A stretch of DNA of 64,000 nucleotides from Chromobotia macracanthus. Taxonomy: Eukaryota > Chordata > Actinopteri > Cypriniformes > Botiidae. Below the pieces are notes generated by a model. The model did not search any database. It had not been told where the DNA came from and saw only the letters and a list, made by a program, of their open reading frames with translations. Location of the stretch: positions 12,016,001 to 12,080,000 of the forward strand of contig JAZGTH010000013.1 of the NCBI GenBank assembly GCA_036877525.1, read 5' to 3'. This document shows, one piece after another, positions 1-10,407 of the stretch; positions within the stretch are counted from its first letter, which is position 1; each line of letters starts with the position of its first letter. Position numbers and translations under genes: made by a program.

Positions 1-1079
1 CACTGTTATAATGATATTTTTGGCAAATTGTTTAAAAAAATGCGTTGTTTTCAGCATGTCAACCAACTTAGTTTTACTTGCAAATACTCCAGATATTTGA
101 CCTCACTGATATAAAAATAACAATGTTTTTTGTAAAATTTTCTTGTAGGATAAATGTAGGTTATAATTTATGACAGTTTGTAAAGAAAATTAGAGTCCTG
201 AGAACTAGAAATGCAAGTATTTATAGTGTGATAAATTATTAAAATAAATACTTTTCTTAAAATGCTTATAGGGTCATTTCATGTCACATTTCCCCAGCTC
301 AAATTTTTTCTTATTGATATTTTTACATAAGACCAACATAAATATTGACGAAAGACAAAATATTAAAATATTAATGAGTTTGAAGAATATTTACTGTGTA
401 ATCCACAAATTTGTTTAATTTAATTACCTTAATTCTTTTTTAAAGAGGATTGTCTGAAGAACAAATATATTGAAGCCAGAAGTATTTCTTTCCTTCTATC
501 AAAACAACTGCATTGAACATAAACATTTCAGTGTATTAAAGTTACTGTTAAAAATGATCAAGTTGAGGCACATAATTGCTCTTAGTAGTTTATTCATATG
601 ATTCTAAACCTGTATGAGTTTGATATTTTTTAATTATGGCCTGTGCACCAATGGCGTGAGGACCCTGGAACTTCTAAGTTTGTTACCTCCAAAATGGATT
701 GCATTTTTGAGAGCCTAAACATGCTTGAAAGCTCAAAAGTTTGCATGCATGTCTAAAGTGACAACAGCATCCCCAGCATGCACCAAGATGTGAATGCTGC
801 TTGCAGCTTTAATTTGAAGCTTCTGGAGCTGCCATGAGTCTAAATATGCAGTATTAATACCAAGTTTCATACCTCTTAGGGCAGCTGGGTAGGTCTCTGT
901 TTGCATGTGTATTTGAAACCAAGATTTACCTCACTTTAATTTTTTATTTATTTAAACTTCATCTGGTTTTAAAATGTAGCATAGGCAGACATACTAGATC
1001 AAGTAGTATCCACTGCTATGGGTTATATTCAACAATATCACCTCAAACTTCAAAATATATTTTCATTTTAATTTTCCAG
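1..1079. other. intron of an unrecognised gene, AT-rich
   Basis: No coding exon is recognised here. The stretch is AT-rich and precedes a good 3' splice site at 1078-1079, so it is probably the last intron of the gene whose terminal exon follows. Around 640-850 there is a degraded dispersed repeat ending in a phrase like 'gctgcttgcagct', which recurs near 15850 and 27120. Confidence 0.4.
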
Positions 1080-1245
1080 GTTATTCAAGTGGCCAGCACA
1101 TGCTAATGAGTGCTATGTACCAGGCAGCCACATTCGAAACAATCGTATTTGTGAGCTTTCAGTCACCACTGGTAGACAATATCGCTTTGAAGACATTCCA
1201 AGGAATAATGATGCCTTCCAGAGCTGTCCAGATGTACATTTCTGA
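1080..1245 (+). CDS. terminal coding exon of an unrecognised gene (partial)
   Basis: A pyrimidine-rich tract ending in ttttccag precedes a 166-bp open stretch that ends at TGA 1243-1245. Read in phase (one base completes the previous codon) it encodes about 54 residues, beginning LFKWPAHANECYVPG and ending NDAFQSCPDVHF. The composition is protein-like, with four cysteines, a well-spread residue mix and no low complexity. A polyadenylation signal follows 42 bp after the stop. The exon therefore looks like the 3' end of a genuine plus-strand gene whose other exons lie left of the window. I do not recognise the family and assign no function. The minus-strand open frame over the same bases is a shadow. 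Confidence 0.6.
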
Positions 1246-1286
1246 AATCCAAAATTGAAATGTTTAGCTCCCAAAGGTTGCTTAAG

Positions 1287-1292
1287 AATAAA
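1287..1292 (+). terminator. polyadenylation signal AATAAA
   Basis: AATAAA lies 42 bp after the stop codon of the terminal exon at 1080-1245, a plausible position for a short 3' UTR. Confidence 0.5.
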
Positions 1293-1974
1293 AATCTTAA
1301 AAGACATTAAAATATCTTTAAAACATCTTTAGTTACAGGCATGTAAACTTTACTAACAAGAACACAAAAGGTGCTTTTCATTTTTGAAATGTTACCATTG
1401 GCATATGCAACAAGGTCAAAATACTAGACTGTAATTGGTTTATGAATATAAGGCTGACTGAACTGACTGAACTACAACACATTTGAAGAGATGGACATGC
1501 ATCAGAAATACCTGTAATTGTTTGTGAAGACTCATACTTACCTCAGTGGTTAATGAGAAGGTGCATATACTTATGAGCGGATTGCATATATTTATGAGAG
1601 GATTGCATATCACATATTAATTAGAAAAATGGTGCAACTCTCACTAAAAAGAATTAAACTTTATTTGATTAAAACAAGTAGTAACGTTTCGGCCATCGTC
1701 AAGGCCTTCATCAGACATCGAGAAGTACTATACAAAACACTTAAACACACTGACAGTCAGCAACGGGTGTATTCTACTGATTGTGGGAGTGGCTTCTTAA
1801 CACAATTAAGGGGAAGAAGAAATCAGTAAAAAACATACCATAATCAATTTCCTGATTAAGTCCTTTGAAACAATGTATCTAAAGTAAAAATCCAAAACAT
1901 TTCCCTGGACCTATTCTTTACATCAGTATCTCCACAAACAGAATGTAAATACTCTACAATGTTTCCAAGTCTAT
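1293..1974. other. 3' flank with a dispersed-repeat fragment
   Basis: No gene is seen. Around 1640-1790 the phrase 'acgtttcggccatcgtcaag' followed by 'gccttcatcag' resembles a motif widespread in animal dispersed repeats. I cannot assign the family securely. Confidence 0.3.
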
Positions 1975-3330
1975 GTTGAGTAACTTGTAACTTGTTCTGC
2001 ACCGTTTGTTGTAGACCCATGAATGAGGGGTCAAATCGACCAGCTTATTGAGAAGTGTGCTATGTTTTTAGGGTGTACAAAAAAGTGGGAGAAAAACTCC
2101 ATAGACTTAACATGAAACTGTCCATCCATGCCCTAGCAACCATTTAGAGCACCCTAGCAACCAACATGAAATAAATATAAAAGCCATATCTTACCACTAG
2201 AACATCAAAGAGACTTTGAGAATTTGGCTCTTTTAATTCAGACACATATCCGTCTAATATTTTTCCCTTGTGGACTGTCCAAATACATCCTAGCAACCAT
2301 TCACGTTACCCAAGCAACCATGTAATGAAATGAATAAGCCATTTCTCAGCAATAGAACACTGTAAAGACATGTGGGTGGGCTTATTTGACTCAGGCTGTC
2401 AGTGGGCTTTAGGTATTGCCCTGGAAACTTCCTGGCAACACCAACCAAGTAGAGCACCTAGAAACTCCATAACATCATGAATAAGCCATGTTTCAATATA
2501 TCTATCATGCTAAAACATGCTAGTATCATGCTAAGTCATGCTAACATCATGCACAGTCATGCTAAGTCATGCCAACATCATCCTAAAACATGCTAACATC
2601 ATGCTACTAATATGCTAACATGTGCTAGCATCATTTAAATGTCCCAGTTAATCTAGTCTAATCTAGTTATTATTATTCTGAGACTAAAAATTCAGATTCT
2701 AACTTTTCTACAGGATCCGACTTACAATATTCCCGTATGGGAATTCCAAAGTCACAAAAATTCCCAATCTTTGTGACAACATAGCTCTGCATTATAATAT
2801 CATAGAGACTTGGGGTGGGCTTTTATCGCTCACCTTAGAAAGCAGCAACAAATGGTGACATTTGAAATTCATAACCACTCCCTAGCAACCAGTTACAGTA
2901 CCCTAGCAACCATGTAATGAAACCAGTAAGCAATATCTTGGCATTAGAATATTGTAGAGAAATGTAGGTTATATTTAAATTTTAGATTATTTAAATTTGT
3001 CTGTCAATGGGCTTTAGTTATTTCCTTTTCCGGAAATTTCTAGCCACACCCTAACAACCATTTAGAGTACCATAGCAACTGCATAACATAATGAGTAAGC
3101 CATATTACAATATATCTGTCACGTTAAACGTGTTAATATCAGGCTAAAGTGTGCTAGCATCATGGTAATCAGTGTTAAAACATGCTAGCATCATGTTAAA
3201 ATGTGCTAGCCTGATGATAAAATGTGCTAGCATCATGTTAAAATGTGCTAAAATCATTTTAGATTATATTAAAACGTTAACAATATAGTAAAATATGTAA
3301 TACTAGGTCAGACAATTTGTAACAAGATGG
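1975..3330 (+). repeat. dispersed repeat family A, copy 1
   Basis: Non-coding repeat marked by recurring 'ccctagcaacca' phrases and by the phrase 'gacttggggtgggct'. Its left border phrase 'gacccatgaatgaggggt' is found inverted near 36410 and its middle part recurs at 8560-9090, so three copies lie in this window. It contains two degenerate tandem tracts of 'catgctaacat' type units (about 2505-2632 and 3118-3250). No protein is encoded. The repeat class is not identified. Confidence 0.7.
2505..2632 (+). repeat. degenerate tandem tract of CATGCTAACAT-like units
   Basis: About ten imperfect units of 'catgctaacat' or 'catgctaagt' type follow one another inside repeat family A. A second tract with 'catgctagcatcatg' units lies at about 3118-3250. 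Confidence 0.6.
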
Positions 3331-3589
3331 TCACTAATGTATTTCATTCCAATTTACACTTTTCAGGCTAGGCTTTTTCAAGCCAACAAAGAGTTTGTCC
3401 TCAAACTTTACTATCTAGTTGTTTCTTGAATTCGAATTCATATTTTGTCATTTGTTGCTTTTAATTGGTTTTAACCTGCTTGTCATCATAAATTGTTATT
3501 CTTGATATATTTGAAGTTCTTCAGAAATTATTACCAGTAGATTAGAATTAGTCTGATATTACCGCAAAATAAGTATGTCAGGATTATAC

Positions 3590-3960
3590 TGGGGACTTGT
3601 AGTTGAAAGGAGCAGAGAGCACATCAACTAAGGTCTCCAGATTTCCATCTATCACCTGACTGGTTGCATGATCGTGTAGTTTCATGGCTGGTTGGTGGGT
3701 GGGTAGGTAGGTTTGCAGCAGAGCACAGAATCAGTCTCCAGCTAAAAGTCCTGCTCAATCCAACAAACATATGATGTAGAGGGTGGTAGATGTCACATGA
3801 TGACCAAAAGTATGGACATCATTCTAGTCTCAGCAACCACCAACAGGCTCTCCAACTTGCTTTCTTGATGAGTGTTTTTAGCCAGATGGTATCACCTGTT
3901 TTTCCCTCAGTACCCCAGCACAGTACCAGAGCATAGAAGATGGAATTGGCAACCACAACC
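3590..3960 (-). mobile_element. relic of a LINE 3' region
   Basis: Read on the minus strand, the phrase around 3725-3760 ('ttttagctggagactgattc') is the same as that at 8367-8390, which follows a recognisable reverse-transcriptase C-terminal fragment. This is therefore an old non-LTR retrotransposon remnant without an open frame. Confidence 0.4.
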
Positions 3961-4635
3961 TGATGTTCAGCATTTTGTTGCATACATTACAGGACTAGTT
4001 TCCACAAAAAGTCGACTTTGGCCCTTCCTGTAAATTGACTCCATGTTATTTGTTCAGTTGAGTTTATTATCAATGTACATCCCTGGGAACTTGTATAAAT
4101 CTCTGCATTACAGCCATATATACAGAAAGAGGTGTGCTGGACCATTTTCTTCCTGAAGTCAGTTACCAATTCAAGTTCAAGTTGAGCTTTATTGTCATTC
4201 CGCTATATGTGGGGACATACAGTGGAAGGAAATGTCGTGCTTCACAGGACCACGGTGCTACATAAATACAGACATACAACAATGACGTGCAACAGTATAA
4301 ATCTAAACACAAATACTAACAGAATTAGATTATAAATATACTATATATAAAGTTGCCTATACATAAACTATTAAATACAAACTATACAAATGTTTCACAT
4401 AAATATTGCACGAGGAAAAAGAAAGTCAAGCACTGTTCCTGGCTGGAGAACAGTACAAGATGATCTGTAGTGCATGGGCTTGTAAACATACATATGTTAT
4501 GAGTCTTTTTTGTGGGATTATGTACCCTCGGTTGTAAAAAGTGTCTAGTGCACAGAGAGGAGAGTGTGTTACTACAGGTGGTCTGTGCGGCCTACTCACC
4601 TGTGTGTAGCACACTCAGAATTGCACAAGGGAGAA

Positions 4636-4656
4636 AAAAAAAAAAAAAAAAAATAA

Positions 4657-4719
<63 letters not shown>
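4636..4719. repeat. poly-A plus (TA)n expansion in the LINE 3' UTR
   Basis: A run of A is followed by a long TA dinucleotide tract inside the 3' UTR of the minus-strand LINE. The same position in the other LINE copy (46028-46050) has only a short TA/T tract, so this is a lineage-specific expansion. Confidence 0.85.
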
Positions 4720-4721
<2 letters not shown>

Positions 4722-6472
4722 AGAGGTATGAGGTTTTTCAGAGGGGGGCCGTGCTTCAGTTTAGGACTCTCACAGCCTGGGGGAAAAAGCTGTTGAGCAG
4801 TCTGGCAGTGCGGGCTCTGATGCCCCGGTACCGTTTTTCTGACGGAAGGAGCTGGAAGAGACTGTGTGAGGGATGGGTGGGGTCCTTTACGATGCTGGTG
4901 GCTTTGTTGGAGCATCGTGAAAGGAAAATGTCCATGATGGAGGGGAGAGGGGCACAGATGATCTTTGCAGCTGTGTTCACTGTCCTCTGGAGGGTCTTGC
5001 GGTCTGCGGCGCTGCAGTTCCCATACCAGACAGTGATCCAGCTGGTCAGCACACTCTCAATGGTTCCCCTGTAGAACATGGTGAGGATTGGTGGAGGGAG
5101 ACTTGCTCTTTTCAGCCGGCGGAGAAAGTGTAGGTGCTGTTGTGCCTTTTTGGAGAGTGACGTGGTGTTGGTGGTCCAGGTGAGATCCTCTGTGATGTGC
5201 ACCCCCAGGAATTTAGTGCTGCTGACTCTCTCCACAGTCAAGCTGTCGATGGTCAGTGGGGGGTGGTCAGTGGAGTTTCTCCTGAGGTCCATCACAACCT
5301 CCTTTGTCTTCTCCACATTGAGGGACAGGTTGTTCGCGCCACACCATGCCGCTAGCTGTGCCACTTCCTCTCTGTAGTGCGTTTCATCGTTGTTGCTGAT
5401 AAGACCTACCATCGTTGTGTCATCAGCGAACTTGATGATGTGGCAGTGCAGTTGTGGGTCAGCAGTGTGAAGAGCAGTGGGCTGAGCACACAGCCTTGTG
5501 GGGCACCTGTGCTCAGTGCGGTAGTGCTCGAGGTGTTGTGGCCGACACAGACTGACTGGGGTCTTTCAGTTAAAAAGTCCAGAATCCAGTTACAGAGAGA
5601 GTTGTTAAGGCCCAGCAGGTGTAATTTATTAATGAGCTGTTGTGGGATTATTGTGTTGAATGCTGAGCTGAAGTCAATGAACAGCATTCTTACATAAGTG
5701 TTCTTCTGGTCTAAGTGGGTAAGAGCCAGGTGGAGGGTGGAGGAAATTGCATCATCTGTAGAGCGGTTTGGACGGTATGCAAACTGGAGCGGGTCGAGTG
5801 TGTTGGGGAGGCTGGTTTTTATGTGATTCATGACTAATCTCTCAAAGCACTTCATCATGATTGGAGTCAGTGCTATGGGACGATAGTCATTCAGACAGGA
5901 CACAGGTGATTTCTTAGGTACCGGTATGATGGTTGTGGACTTGAGACACGTGGGGACGACTGCCTGGCTCAGCGAGATGTTGAAGATATCTGTTAGGACA
6001 TCTGTCAGCTGTGCAGCACAGTCTCTCAGTACACGACCAGGTATGTTGTCAGGACCCGTAGCCTTGCGTGGGTTAATCCTAGACAAGGTCTTCCTCACTA
6101 CAGCTGGAGACAGACAGAGTGCCTGATCGGTGGGAGGTGTGGGCAGTTTTTGTGCAGGTGTGTCATTCTACATTTCAAACCGTGAATAAAACTGGTTAAG
6201 TGCGTCTGGAAGGGATGTGTCGTCATCACAGGCCTGTGGCAGGGGCTTGTAGTCAGTGATGGTTTGAATGCCTCGCCACAGGTTCCGTGAGTCTCTGCTG
6301 TCTGTGAAGTGGTTATTGATTTTTTGTGCATATGACCGTTTTGCATTCTTGATGCCACAGGACAGGCTGGCTCTTGCTGTTTTTAGGGCTGCTTTATCTC
6401 CTGATCTGAATGCCTCATCTCTGGTCTTTAGCAGCCCACGAACCTTTGCTGTCATCCACGGCTTCTGGTTGG

Positions 6473-6636
6473 CACATGTGGTGATGGTCTTTGTGACTGT
6501 CACATCATCAATGCACTTCTTGATATATGCACTCACTGTTTCAGTGTACTCATGCACGTGTGGTGATGGTCTTTGTGACTGTCACGTCATCAATGCACTT
6601 CTTGATATATGCACTCACTGTTTCAGTGTACTCATG
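6473..6636. repeat. 82-bp tandem duplication inside the LINE
   Basis: The block beginning 'cacatgtggtgatggtcttt' at 6473 is repeated with an offset of 82 bp at 6555. Eighty-two is not a multiple of three, so the duplication shifts the reverse-transcriptase reading frame, which explains two overlapping broken open frames. Confidence 0.85.
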
Positions 6637-7559
6637 CAGGTCGGTGCTGTTGTTGTAGGTGGCTGCCTCTTTAAACATGCTCCAGTCTGTAGTCTGAAAG
6701 CAGTCCTGCAGTGCTGAGGTAGCATCATCCGGCCAGACTGTGATGAGTTTTTGAACCGGTTTGGTGAGTTTCAACAGTGGATTGTATGCTGGGATTAGCA
6801 TAACAGAGATGTGATCGGAGTACCCGAGGTGGGGGCGGGGTTCAGCCCTGTACGAGTCTTTCTGTGTTGTGTAAACAAAGTCCAGTGTGTTATTTCCCCT
6901 TGTAGCAAAGTTCACATGTTGGTAGAACTTTGGCAAGACTGTCTTTAAGTTTGCGTGGTTAAAATCCCTGGCTATGATGAAAAAGCCGTCAGGGTTGTTT
7001 GTTTGTTGATCGCTGATGGCGCTGTACAGCTCGCGAAGTACGTCCTTAGCGTTTGCACACGGGGGGGTGTAAACCGCGACAATAACAATGGCCGTGAACT
7101 CCCGCGGCAGATAGAACGGTCTGCACTTCACAAACATAACCTCCACCAGCGACGAACAGTGTTTAGTCACTACCGCAGCATTATTACACCATTCTTTGTT
7201 GACGTACACACACAAGCCGCCACCGCGAGTCTTACCAGACAGTAATGAATCCTTGTCCGCTCGGTAGCAGGTTAGTCCGATACCAATTCCTCTGTTTATG
7301 CCACAGAGGGAGACATAAGTACACTGAGGGCTTGGTGGTCAGTTCAAAGCAAGAGTTTTTGACCATATTGGTAGACATGTCAATGCTCGCAGGCACAAGC
7401 CAGAGCCTCCCTCTCTCCAGCTGAATACTTTGCTTTGGTTCCTTCAGGTTGAATGTATGAGAAGGAAAAGCCACAGGCCATTCAATGCAGTTTTGAAGAG
7501 AAAAATGCCAGCAACAGTGGCTGAAGTAACACAAGTGACCAGTGTGGAGCTGTCAAGAC

Positions 7560-7760
7560 CAACATGGCCCAAGACAGGGGGCTCATAAACAGCAATGGTA
7601 CATTCTTCAAAAGCACAATATCACTCTTCTGCTCATCCACCTTCACAGTTCTTTGCTGTTGGAATGATCTTACAAACTCTGTTCGGTCAGCCGCATCCTT
7701 TACAATATTCAAGAAACGGCTAAACCCTGTCTCTTTTGTGAATACTTGGCATGAATATGT
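7560..7760 (+). mobile_element. relic of a LINE C-terminal tail
   Basis: A short plus-strand frame reads CCWNDLTNSVRSAASFTIFK, the pattern seen at the C-terminus of many fish non-LTR retrotransposon polyproteins (WNxLP-SVRxAxSxxxFKxxLK). There is no catalytic domain here. The sequence between 7279 and 7560 is unassigned. Confidence 0.6.
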
Positions 7761-7939
7761 TAACTGCTCTCCTTATTAAAATCTTCAAAAAGCTAGCCTC
7801 TAACCCTTGAACAGTTGTTGGAACTTTGAACTCTGTAACTTTGTACACTTCAGACTTCCAGCACAATACAATGTCATGCCACTTGGAAAAATTCTCAAAC
7901 AACTCTGCTTTTGTGGGATGTATTGAGGGTGGGCAGGAG

Positions 7940-8420
7940 ATTGAATATAAAAAGCTAATCAACAGCTTTGTGGAGTGGTGTGGAGCTAATCACCTGCAAA
8001 TCAATGTGGCTAAAACAAAGGTAATCAACTTCAGGAGGAGAAAGTTCAGAAACACTCTGTCTGTATACGTGGCTGTGATGGTGAACTCGTACAAGTACCT
8101 GGGGATCTACATTGATAAAAAAACTCAACTGGTCAAAGAACAAAGAGACAACTTACAGGAAGGGCCAAAGTCGACTAAAGTTCTTCAGTGTATGCAACAA
8201 AATGCTGTAGTGTTCTCATCAGGAAAGCAAGTTCTGTTATTGGACAGGAGCTGGTCACCCTGGAGGTGGTTGCTGAGAGGAGGATGATGTCCTTCTATGA
8301 TAAATGATCATCATGGAACACCTCCCACCATCTACATAATATGCTTGCCGGGTTGAGGAGTACTTTTAGCTGGAGACTGATTCTGGCACAACACAGAGCA
8401 CTACAGGAGGTCATTTGTGC
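7940..8420 (+). mobile_element. relic of a LINE reverse-transcriptase thumb region
   Basis: The plus-strand frame includes FVEWCGANHLQINVAKTK and, later, YKYLGIYID. These match the segment just after the catalytic FADD box of L2-like LINEs (compare AAWCGANNLSLNVEKTK in the element at 43 kb). The frame then decays into stops. It is followed by a 3' tail shared with the relic at 3590-3960. Confidence 0.75.
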
Positions 8421-8559
8421 CTACTGCAATTAGGTGGTATAATACATGCATTATGTGCAGAGGCACCATTGAACTTTTAGCAGTTTAGGTGACCATACCC
8501 ATTCTCCACCACCTGAAGATAGAAACACACACTTTGTGTCCACTGCCATCTGTTGTTAT

Positions 8560-9090
8560 GTTGGCTTGAGAGACCCTTTTTTGTTTTAGGGCATACAAAA
8601 AAGTGGCAGGAAAATTCCATAGATTTAATATGGGCTGAATATAGCTCTGCATCATAATGTCGCAGAGACTTGGGGTGGGCTCATATCACTCGGCTTAGCA
8701 AGCAGCAACAAATGGTGACATTTCAACGTCATAGCCATGCCCTAGCAACCAGATACAGTACCCTTGCAACCACCCCATTGAATTCTATTTAAAAAGGTAA
8801 GAGGAATCAGAACATCAAAGACAAGTGGGTGGCCCTTTTGACTCAGACTGGAAAGTAGTCTTTAATTATTACCATAGAAACTACCAACACGAATACGCTA
8901 TATCTCAGCACCAGAACATCATAGGGACATGGGAGTTGGCTCTTTTGATTCACACACACATCCGTCTATTGGTTTTACCCTGTTTACTGTCTAGCTACAC
9001 CCTAGTAACCATTTCATAAAATGAACAAGACATATCTCAGCATATAAACATTGTAGAGACGTGGGTGGACGTGAGTCATGCTAATATGGT
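8560..9090 (+). repeat. dispersed repeat family A, copy 2
   Basis: Contains 'gacttggggtgggct', 'agcagcaacaaatggtgaca' and 'ccctagcaaccag', all shared in the same order with copy 1 (2785-2910) and, inverted, with the copy at 35655-36470. Confidence 0.75.
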
Positions 9091-9281
9091 TTGTTCACAA
9101 ACTTCTTTAGTTACTGTTATTTTGTTGATTATATACTGTGTATGTTGTACATTGTAAAACTTTCATTGTAAAGACCTTATTACACTACATGGATGAATTT
9201 TTGTGTTTTGCCAAACACAGCATACAAAGTATCTGTCTGTCTGTCTATCTTTATAGCATTTCACGTTATTGCCTTCCTATG

Positions 9282-9335
9282 AGATGCTTTGGAGTAAAAG
9301 TCAATTTGGATAAAGGCGTCTGCTAAATGTAAGAT
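9282..9335 (+). repeat. SINE/LINE 3' tail fragment
   Basis: 'ggataaaggcgtctgctaaa' is the common 3' tail of fish SINEs mobilised by L2-type LINEs. Only the tail is recognisable. Confidence 0.5.
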
Positions 9336-9539
9336 AGAATAGCACAATGAAACAATACATTTGCATTTGTATTGTATCCTAACCCTAATTTAGCAGATGC
9401 TTTTTTCCAACTTAAAAAGCAACTTTAAAAGGAAGCATTTAATCTTTTCCCTGAGCCAAGCACAGTTTATAAAGCTACATTTACATTTAAGCTACATTTA
9501 AAGTGTTTAAAAACAACATCCCATTCCATTATTTTTTCA

Positions 9540-9993
9540 TTGTCAGACCCCTCATCTTACACACGACAAATAAGAAAAAAATGACAAAATAAACTTTTAT
9601 TTTGCCCACTCAAAACGCCGTTCATAGTGACGTCTTAAAGTGCACACGGTGTCTGCTCTGTTTCCGCCCGTGTACGGTTTGTGTATTTTGAGCGTTTCAG
9701 CATTTAAAGATTGTGAAAAGATAAACGTTCAGAAGTTGTTTTAAACTTTCACCCAGCATGCACAAACAGCCACGTTCGGAATAAAATGCAGATTATTACT
9801 GTAACGCTTTACGTGATGTGCTAATAATAAATGGCGCATTAAATATATAATTATTTTGTGAATAATGCGCATCCGTACCTTTTCCTTTCACTGACGCTTC
9901 CATCACATTTACGGTGATAAAGAAAAGTAAAAGAACAAGCAGTAATGTACTGAATGAAAATAACTGAAATCTGCGTGACTGTATATTGTAAAG
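9540..9993 (+). promoter_or_regulatory. probable promoter and 5' UTR of the FiNZ zinc-finger gene
   Basis: Compared with its AT-rich surroundings this stretch has more CpG. It includes a TGACGTC half-CRE-like site at 9628-9634 and lies directly upstream of the start exon at 9994. The transcription start is not visible. This is an inference from position and composition. Confidence 0.35.
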
Positions 9994-10373
9994 ATGGAGT
10001 TTATTAAAGAGGAGTGTGAGGGTTTGAGTGTTCCAGAACCATGCAGCATTAAGAATGAAGACACCGATGAACACAGAGGTTGGTGTATTTTTATGATTAC
10101 TCATTGCATTTATTCTTAAACATACAGCAAACATTTAAAACATTGTCATCAATCATAAAGTACAATCATAACATACTGACACAGAGGGCTCAATTAAGCC
10201 TGTTTCACATCGCACGCGTATGCAGTACGTATCCATTGTGCTTTCGTGGAACGCCAAATGGGTCATAATTCGCCATCAGCCTAACGCCTTGCTTCCCCAA
10301 AATGAAGACGCCGTCAAATACGCCGTTCTGCAGTACAAACACATCAAATAACGACGTTTTAGCCAGGAATAAA

Positions 10374-10407
<34 letters not shown>

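Larger units (their letters stand above)
4170..7278 (-). mobile_element. 5'-truncated L2/CR1-like LINE, minus strand
   Basis: Minus-strand copy of the same LINE family as the near-complete element at 42991-46480. Open fragments encode the end of the endonuclease domain (including a degraded ARDFNHAN where the other copy has AGDFNHAN), and the reverse transcriptase with TGPDNIPGRVLR, FIDFSSAFNTI and APQGCVLSP. The FADD catalytic box is lost in a small deletion near 5430. The element is 5'-truncated near 7278, within the endonuclease domain. Its 3' end is the characteristic tail at 4173-4200 (tgagctttattgtcattc on the plus strand). Several frameshifts, an 82-bp internal duplication and an expanded TA tract show that it is dead. 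Confidence 0.9.

Noticed and set aside
6955..7245. Plus-strand open frames across the minus-strand LINE (also 4751-5697, 5926-6717) and minus-strand frames across 43-46 kb
   Set aside because: Shadows of the endonuclease-reverse transcriptase on the other strand.
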